From contig CP154955.1 in assembly GCA_039621445.1 (NCBI GenBank), forward strand, positions 31,576,542-31,640,541: 64,000 bases of DNA, in the 5' to 3' direction. Source of the DNA: Euglena gracilis. Its lineage: Eukaryota > Euglenida > Euglenophyceae > Euglenales. The notes under the pieces were generated by a model. That model did not search any database. It was not told the DNA's origin and saw only the letters and a list, made by a program, of their open reading frames with translations. The position numbers and the translations under genes are program-made. This document shows positions 59,438 to 64,000 of this stretch, piece after piece (the stretch's first letter is position 1; every line of letters begins with the position of its first letter).

Positions 59438-60349
59438 ATGCGCCAACGATGTCCGCGCGTGCGCCGGGCCGCCGTCACCCCGGAGGAGTGGACCCGCCAC
59501 CGCAAACTCCGCAAGAAGATCGCCAGCGCCCGGTGGTACGCCAAGCGCAAGCGCGCCGCGCTGGTCGAACAGGGCGAACACCACCAGCGGCTCGAGGCGG
59601 AGCATCGGCAGCGGCATCCCCGGCCATCGGGCGGGCGCCTGTGGACGGACGCGGAATTTTGGTACTGGAAAGGCGTCCTGGCCCGCGCCCGGCGGGGCTA
59701 CCCCGCCCGGCCCGCGGACGTCCCCGCCGAGCGGTGGTGCGGGTGGATCGACCGGGTGGAGGCGGCCATCGAACGGAGTCGGCCCGCGGCCGACGCCCTC
59801 TGGCGGCACATCCCCTGGGACGACCCCGCCTTTCCCAAGATCCTGCGGCAACTGGGGATGCGGGAGTGTCGTTCCGGTGGCCAACTCTTGGAAACCTGCT
59901 CCGTATCCGGGGTGGTATTCGCCGGTTTGGCCCACCGCAGTCACGCGTTCGCCAAGGGCTGCTGGCCCACACTCCAACCCATCCTGGAGGCCGCGCTGCC
60001 CGCGTGCCACCACAGCAGCGCACACACCAGCGTCCACACCCCCCACCCCGCCGTGGAACACAGCCAGCCGCGGCAGCACCCGCCCACCCACATGCCCGTC
60101 CAGAACCCCATACCCAACGCGGTCCACAACAACTCCGACACGTCCGCGGGGGTGGTGGCGGAGTGCATCGTCGAATGGATCCAAGAGCACGTATTTCGAC
60201 CACCGCCACCGCTGTTGGATCCTTCCGATGACCCACGTCACGTCCCCGGGATTCCTCTCCCAACTCATCCGCCGCAACAACGGCAGCGCACCGTCGGTGT
60301 TGGATCCTTCCCCGCCGTACCACGGTCCGACCCCGATCACACCCCATGA
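59438..60349 (+). CDS. V11 viral protein of unknown function (copy 2)
   Basis: 303 residues, starting in TAGATG directly after the ATPase. Basic N-terminus, Trp-rich middle, His/Pro/Ser-rich tail. One substitution near 60004 (GTG for ATG) distinguishes it from copy 1. No domain is recognised. Confidence 0.65.
   Translation: MRQRCPRVRRAAVTPEEWTRHRKLRKKIASARWYAKRKRAALVEQGEHHQRLEAEHRQRHPRPSGGRLWTDAEFWYWKGVLARARRGYPARPADVPAERWCGWIDRVEAAIERSRPAADALWRHIPWDDPAFPKILRQLGMRECRSGGQLLETCSVSGVVFAGLAHRSHAFAKGCWPTLQPILEAALPACHHSSAHTSVHTPHPAVEHSQPRQHPPTHMPVQNPIPNAVHNNSDTSAGVVAECIVEWIQEHVFRPPPPLLDPSDDPRHVPGIPLPTHPPQQRQRTVGVGSFPAVPRSDPDHTP
60215..60222 (+). promoter_or_regulatory. TTGGATCC motif upstream of V12 (copy 2)
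   Basis: Five bases before the ATG at 60228, as in copy 1. A second octamer is at 60300-60307. Confidence 0.6.
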
Positions 60350-61310
60350 TGCACCCCCAACCCCCCACCACTCGCTGGCCCGTGCCCGCATCCCCCAACC
60401 CTCTGAACTCTTCCCGACTACCATGGAGCTTTTCAAATCCCAGTCGCGGCGTCCGCTGGGACGCGCGGCGCATTCATTCCCGCCACCCGTCCCTGATGTT
60501 CCGCCGACCCCCCAACCAAACCACCCTCCGGCTGCCCCAACAGGACCACCTCCGCTTCAGCCGCCCGCCCCGCCCGCCCCCCGTCTGAGCCCCGCGGGGG
60601 TCACCGCCTGGCGGCTCCACCGCCGCCGGGCCAACGCCGGCACCCAACCCCCCACTCCCACCGGCAACTCCGCCTGGCGGGTCCTCCCCGGCCTGTTGAA
60701 GCGCAAGTTGCAACAGATCACAACCACAGCGGCGGGCGGTGACGGTGGTGGCAGTGGCGGACAGTGGGTCAGTGGCGGGGGTGGTCTGTGCGTGCGGGAG
60801 TTCGGGAAGGACGTGTCCGCGGTGGTGCTGCATCTGGCCGGCCGGCTGGCCGGCCTGGCATCCGAGGACGTCGTCCGCAGCCCCGCGCTGCAGCATTTGG
60901 TGGCGCAGTCCACCCGGTGGATCGGGACCACCCGTCCCTGGATGCAGCTGGTGGGCGTGCTGGCCGCCAAGCGACTGCACCGCGCCGTGGTGGGGGAGCG
61001 ACCCCCCTCCAATACCGTCCCGAACCTCTTCGCCTTATCCCTCTCCGCAGCCCATTCACCACCCGTTCATGAATTCCCCCGCCCGCATCCCCGCGGAAGA
61101 AACCCCCCGCGCTGCGACACCCACACCACCGGAGGGGGTGGACCACGGTTGGACAACGGTGGAGGCGGTAAGCCCGGCGGACGGAGACGCGGACGTCGGA
61201 GGAGACACAGCGGCGGCAGACATCGGCGGCCCGGCGGAAGAACCGGCGGAGTCGGCCCGCCCGCAGCGCCAGCGCCGCCGGCGGCGGGTGTTCACCCACA
61301 ATGCGGATGA
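60228..61310 (+). CDS. V12 proline-rich viral protein (copy 2)
   Basis: 360 residues, same as copy 1 apart from a few changes (for example Gly-Ser for Gly-Arg near 60751). Overlaps V11 upstream and V13 downstream in other frames. Helical segment at residues ~195-275. An alternative start at 60423 would give a ~295-residue form. Confidence 0.5.
   Translation: MTHVTSPGFLSQLIRRNNGSAPSVLDPSPPYHGPTPITPHDAPPTPHHSLARARIPQPSELFPTTMELFKSQSRRPLGRAAHSFPPPVPDVPPTPQPNHPPAAPTGPPPLQPPAPPAPRLSPAGVTAWRLHRRRANAGTQPPTPTGNSAWRVLPGLLKRKLQQITTTAAGGDGGGSGGQWVSGGGGLCVREFGKDVSAVVLHLAGRLAGLASEDVVRSPALQHLVAQSTRWIGTTRPWMQLVGVLAAKRLHRAVVGERPPSNTVPNLFALSLSAAHSPPVHEFPRPHPRGRNPPRCDTHTTGGGGPRLDNGGGGKPGGRRRGRRRRHSGGRHRRPGGRTGGVGPPAAPAPPAAGVHPQCG
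60346..60588 (+). CDS. Small ORF overlapping V12 (possible gene)
   Basis: 80 codons in another frame, Arg/Pro-rich with GVRWDARRIHSRH. In copy 1 the frame starts earlier (ATG 5920, 14 bases after TTGGATCC); in copy 2 that ATG is ACG. It could be a real overlapping gene or a by-product of high GC. Confidence 0.25.
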   Translation: MMHPQPPTTRWPVPASPNPLNSSRLPWSFSNPSRGVRWDARRIHSRHPSLMFRRPPNQTTLRLPQQDHLRFSRPPRPPPV

Positions 61311-61614
61311 CGACGATGCAGCGGCGATCAAGACGGAGGAGACGGACGGGACGGTGGCGCCCCACACCGCCCCGGTGGTGGTGGTGTCCTCCTCCGAGGA
61401 GGACAACGCGCCGCCGCCCGCAGCGGAGGACCCAGCCGACGCGGCCGCACCCCCGCCGAAGAAGGCTCGACGGAGCACCGGACGTCCCCGACGCAGCGCT
61501 GCTTCTGATCCTAACCAGTCCCCCCCCCGCCGCGCCGTCCCCCCCCCACCCTCCGCCGACTCTGCCGCCCCGCCGTCCCCACCCGCCGCCCCCGCATCCC
61601 CCGCGGAGGACTGA
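61069..61614 (+). CDS. V13 acidic/basic nuclear-type viral protein (copy 2)
   Basis: 181 residues with NLS-like RQRRRRR, SIM-like VVVVSSSEED and KKARRSTGRPRR as in copy 1. The C-terminus is PPPPSADSAAPPSPPAAPAS-type, because the C-run near 61540 differs from copy 1. This form is compositionally more even and may be the original. Confidence 0.55.
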   Translation: MNSPARIPAEETPRAATPTPPEGVDHGWTTVEAVSPADGDADVGGDTAAADIGGPAEEPAESARPQRQRRRRRVFTHNADDDDAAAIKTEETDGTVAPHTAPVVVVSSSEEDNAPPPAAEDPADAAAPPPKKARRSTGRPRRSAASDPNQSPPRRAVPPPPSADSAAPPSPPAAPASPAED

Positions 61615-61718
61615 CCCAACCGACTGACTCTGTGCATACGAACTGACTGCGCCCGCACCGGGGAAGGGCCCGTTCCAACGAATGACTTCGCTTTGTGTTG
61701 TGTGCCCCGCTGTTCGCC

Positions 61719-62441
61719 TCACCGGCGCCCGTAGGCCGACCGCCGGGTCAGGAAGTTCAGGTAGCGGCGGTAGCGGTGGTTGTTCGCGATGCACACCCGG
61801 GGGGGCTGGGTCGCGGGGACGGTCGCCAAGTTCTCGTCGAGGTGTCCCACCGCAGAGGGGTGCCAGGTCGCCGTCCGCCGCAGGCTGGGCGCGGCGATCC
61901 GCAGGGACGTGCCCCAGCCGAGGAAGAGCGACAGACTGCGGTGCCACCGCGCGGACGTCTCCGCGTCCGCCAGGGGGCCGAAGGCCTCCGCGAAGCGCAC
62001 CACGTACTCCACCGCGCACAGCGCGTGGGCCACCTCCTCCAACAGCGCCGACTCGTCGCGCCGGGGCGCGAACGGGCGGTGCAGCAACCCCGCCGTGTCC
62101 GGCAGCAGCGGCGTCAGGTACTGCTCGGTGGGCACCGAGGCCACCGACCGGTTCGGCATCCAGCGGTTCTCGGCGACGAAGTCCGGGTCGGCCAGCAGCC
62201 GCATCGCCAGGCGCACCTGCTGCGCGGCGCGGTCGCGCTGTCCCGGTCCACCGGTGGCGGCGTCGCCGCCCGTCGCCGCGGACATCTGCCCGTCCGGTCC
62301 CAGGCCGCTGTACGGGTGCACCGCCTCCCCGAGGAACAGCACCCGCTGGAGGTACGCCCACCGCTGGGCCATCCGCGGCCCCGGCAGCGCCGTCTCGGTC
62401 TCCCGGGCCACGTGCTGACCGAAGGCGATCACCGCCTCCAT
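61719..62441 (-). CDS. V14 viral protein of unknown function (copy 2)
   Basis: 240 residues, ATG 62441, convergent with V13 (105-bp gap). The frame is open 5' of the ATG through the intergenic GC-rich block. Same protein as copy 1. Confidence 0.6.
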   Translation of the reverse strand: MEAVIAFGQHVARETETALPGPRMAQRWAYLQRVLFLGEAVHPYSGLGPDGQMSAATGGDAATGGPGQRDRAAQQVRLAMRLLADPDFVAENRWMPNRSVASVPTEQYLTPLLPDTAGLLHRPFAPRRDESALLEEVAHALCAVEYVVRFAEAFGPLADAETSARWHRSLSLFLGWGTSLRIAAPSLRRTATWHPSAVGHLDENLATVPATQPPRVCIANNHRYRRYLNFLTRRSAYGRR

Positions 62442-62901
62442 CAGGTAGTGCACCCCGTCGAACCACGCGTGCACGTAGGAGGCTAGGCGCGCCGCTCGGG
62501 GGGGTCCGGGACCCCCCCCCCCTGCGCGGCCGCCCCCTGCGCGGCCGCTCGCCCCCCCCCCCAGGCCCCCCCCACCCCCCCCCTTTACCTAGCATAGCCA
62601 AGAAAAAAAATTTTGGTAAAAAAATCGCGATTTTTTGAGGCCCAAAAATGACCAAAAATGACCATTTTTGGACCCAAAATGGCAAATTTGGGGGCCGCGC
62701 GCTCAGCGCGCGGCCAAATGAGCACTTTTTTGGTCAAAAATGCCCAAAAATGGCAAAAAAAGACCACTTTTTGGACCCGAAAATCACCGATTTTAGGATG
62801 CGTTCCGCCCGCGCGGCCGCCCTCCGCCCCCCTCCCCCCCCTCCCCCCCGCGCGGCCGCCCGCGCGGCCGCTCGCCCCCCCCCCCCCCCCCCCCGCTGTG
62901 C
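62442..62901. repeat. Intergenic palindrome-rich block (copy 2)
   Basis: Same architecture as 8041-8518: AT-rich core with AAAAATGACC repeats and a GGCCGCGCGC inverted repeat, flanked by GCGCGGCCGC-type units. C-runs vary more here than anywhere else between the two viral copies, and one side has TTACCTAGC in place of TGCCTAGC. Confidence 0.6.
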
Positions 62902-64000
62902 CTAGCCTCCGTAGAGGCCGTGCAGCACCGCTAGCGTCGACAGCGCCCAGGGACGAAGTCCCCGGCCTCGTTGTCGTACCGCGCGGGGTGGAAGTACACC
63001 TCACCGGTGAAATCCATCAGGGCGTACTCCGGCAGACCGGGCAGCGTGGCGAGGCGCGGCACCGGCAGGTACTGCCGCTCGATGTAGTCGGTGCCCTGGC
63101 GGTGCGGCACGTCGCCCGGCAGCTCGCTCTGTCGGAGGCAGCCGTAGTGAGGGTAGGTCTGCACCCCCACCGCCGTCTCCAACAGACGGCGCCGCGCCCA
63201 GCGCGCCGCGTGGAAGCCCCGCAGGTCGTCCGCGTCCTCGCCGGGGTTGTGCGGGTCGCGGTCGTGCCGGGCGCAGTCCAGCAAGTACGCGGCATGCAGG
63301 TCGGTGGTGGGGCCAACGAACAGCGCCGAGGGCGGGGGTTGGCGCGCCAGCGCCGCTCCTGCGCCGCATTCCAACGCTCCCGCCGGGCCGCCTCGGACTC
63401 GTCGGCGGGGTCCTCCACCCAGATGTCATCGTCCCCATCGTCGTCCTCCGGGACCGCGTGGTAGTAACCCCAGAACGGGTCGGGGTCGGCCCGCAGGCGG
63501 TCCACCACCGCGTCCTCCGCGGGCAGGCCCAGCATGCGCGGCGCGGGGACCACCCAGTTCTCCGCGTAGGCGTCCAGGACACCGGGCGCGAAGCATTCGG
63601 GGCGGTTGTGCACGAGCGTGTGGAAGCCCATCCCCGCCGCGTCCCGCCGGGCGCGGCGCACGCACCGCAGGGCGTCCTCCGCCTGTCGATGGCCCGTCAG
63701 CCCCACGCAGTCGTTCGTGAACTCCAGGTAGACGCACGCGTCCACGTAGAACAGGTGGCGCTCACAACCGCAGGCGCGGGGCTTGAGGAACCAGGCGGTA
63801 GACTGCCACTGCACCACCGTCCGCGGGTCGTTCAGCGCCCGCCGGAGTGGTCCGGACGTCCGGTTCAGGACGAGGAGGGTGGTCAGGTCGCAGAACGCCA
63901 GCACCCGGTGTTCCCACACCTCCGTGGGGATGCGCGCCGGCGGCCCGCATCGCTGCCGCTTTGCTCCGCGCAGCACCACCCGGCAGGTCGCGGGGCTCCG
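62902..64000 (-). pseudogene. V15 F-box-like viral protein (copy 2, 5' end outside the window)
   Basis: Contains the F-box segment (about 63940-63830) and the same internal -1 jump as copy 1 (near 63340). A further one-base loss in a G-run near 62951 ends this copy early at 62931, removing ~14 C-terminal residues. The start codon, equivalent to 9747, lies past the window edge. Confidence 0.6.

Noticed and set aside
1-64000. Bacterial or phage origin of the window
   Set aside because: LTR elements, a poly(A)-tailed LINE, chromodomains and GT-AG introns make it eukaryotic.

Overview
The window looks like nuclear DNA of a unicellular eukaryote (protist or alga; the taxon cannot be fixed from sequence alone). 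The reasons are chromodomain Ty3-type LTR retrotransposons, an RLE-type LINE with a poly(A) tail and a 21-bp target duplication, a large satellite, and a small gene with two GT-AG introns of 52 and 49 bp. The landing ground is a very GC-rich, gene-dense block of an endogenous DNA virus. It carries a packaging ATPase, a split capsid-like gene, an F-box protein and overlapping small genes headed by a TTGGATCC motif. Retroelements have broken it at several points.

Layout. 1-3748: 3' end of Ty3 element B (integrase end, chromodomain, G-run 3' region, LTR). 3749-9747: viral block copy 1. 9884-11777: 25-bp palindromic repeats in inverted orientation around a spliced small gene and a GC-rich exon-like ORF. 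11830-14459: minisatellite, unassigned DNA, and a minus-strand ORF with poly-Q/Ala tracts and a 2A-like peptide. 14467-20088: 112-bp satellite in two inverted arms around a 0.48-kb spacer. 20089-26329: decayed minus-strand gag and LTR of element C, itself hit by a 1.67-kb TRIM-like element. 26330-29515 and 40486-45068: more viral genes, interrupted at 29516-40485 by LTR element A, whose LTR holds a LINE (36218-40413). 45069-58149: near full-length element B, inserted in a small viral gene with CCAC duplicated. 58150-64000: viral block copy 2, which continues past the window end.

If the insertions are removed on paper, the viral segments are collinear: 26330-29515, then 40490-45068, then 58154-64000 (its end is seen in copy 1 at about 9600-9747). 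Five genes, including the capsid candidate, run left from a bidirectional promoter at about 41.1 kb. The others run right through V6-V8, a small basic protein, the ATPase and V11-V13 to a convergent pair V13/V14 and the F-box gene. Copies 1 and 2 carry element B at the same nucleotide, so they are products of duplication (offset about 54.4 kb), not independent insertions.

The most unusual system is the retroelement pair. Element B encodes gag, then an in-frame TAG, then a C5-cytosine-methyltransferase-like domain followed by protease, RT, RNase H, integrase and chromodomain. Element A is a related element with a matching gag-TAG-methyltransferase layout, but instead of protease/RT/integrase it has a second, N6-adenine-MTase-like (NPPW) domain. 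It looks like a non-autonomous partner carrying two methyltransferase folds. Both start gag inside the LTR and have similar sequence after the TAG, suggesting stop-codon readthrough.

Many ORFs are broken by single-base indels, often in homopolymers. Some may be assembly errors and are flagged as such.
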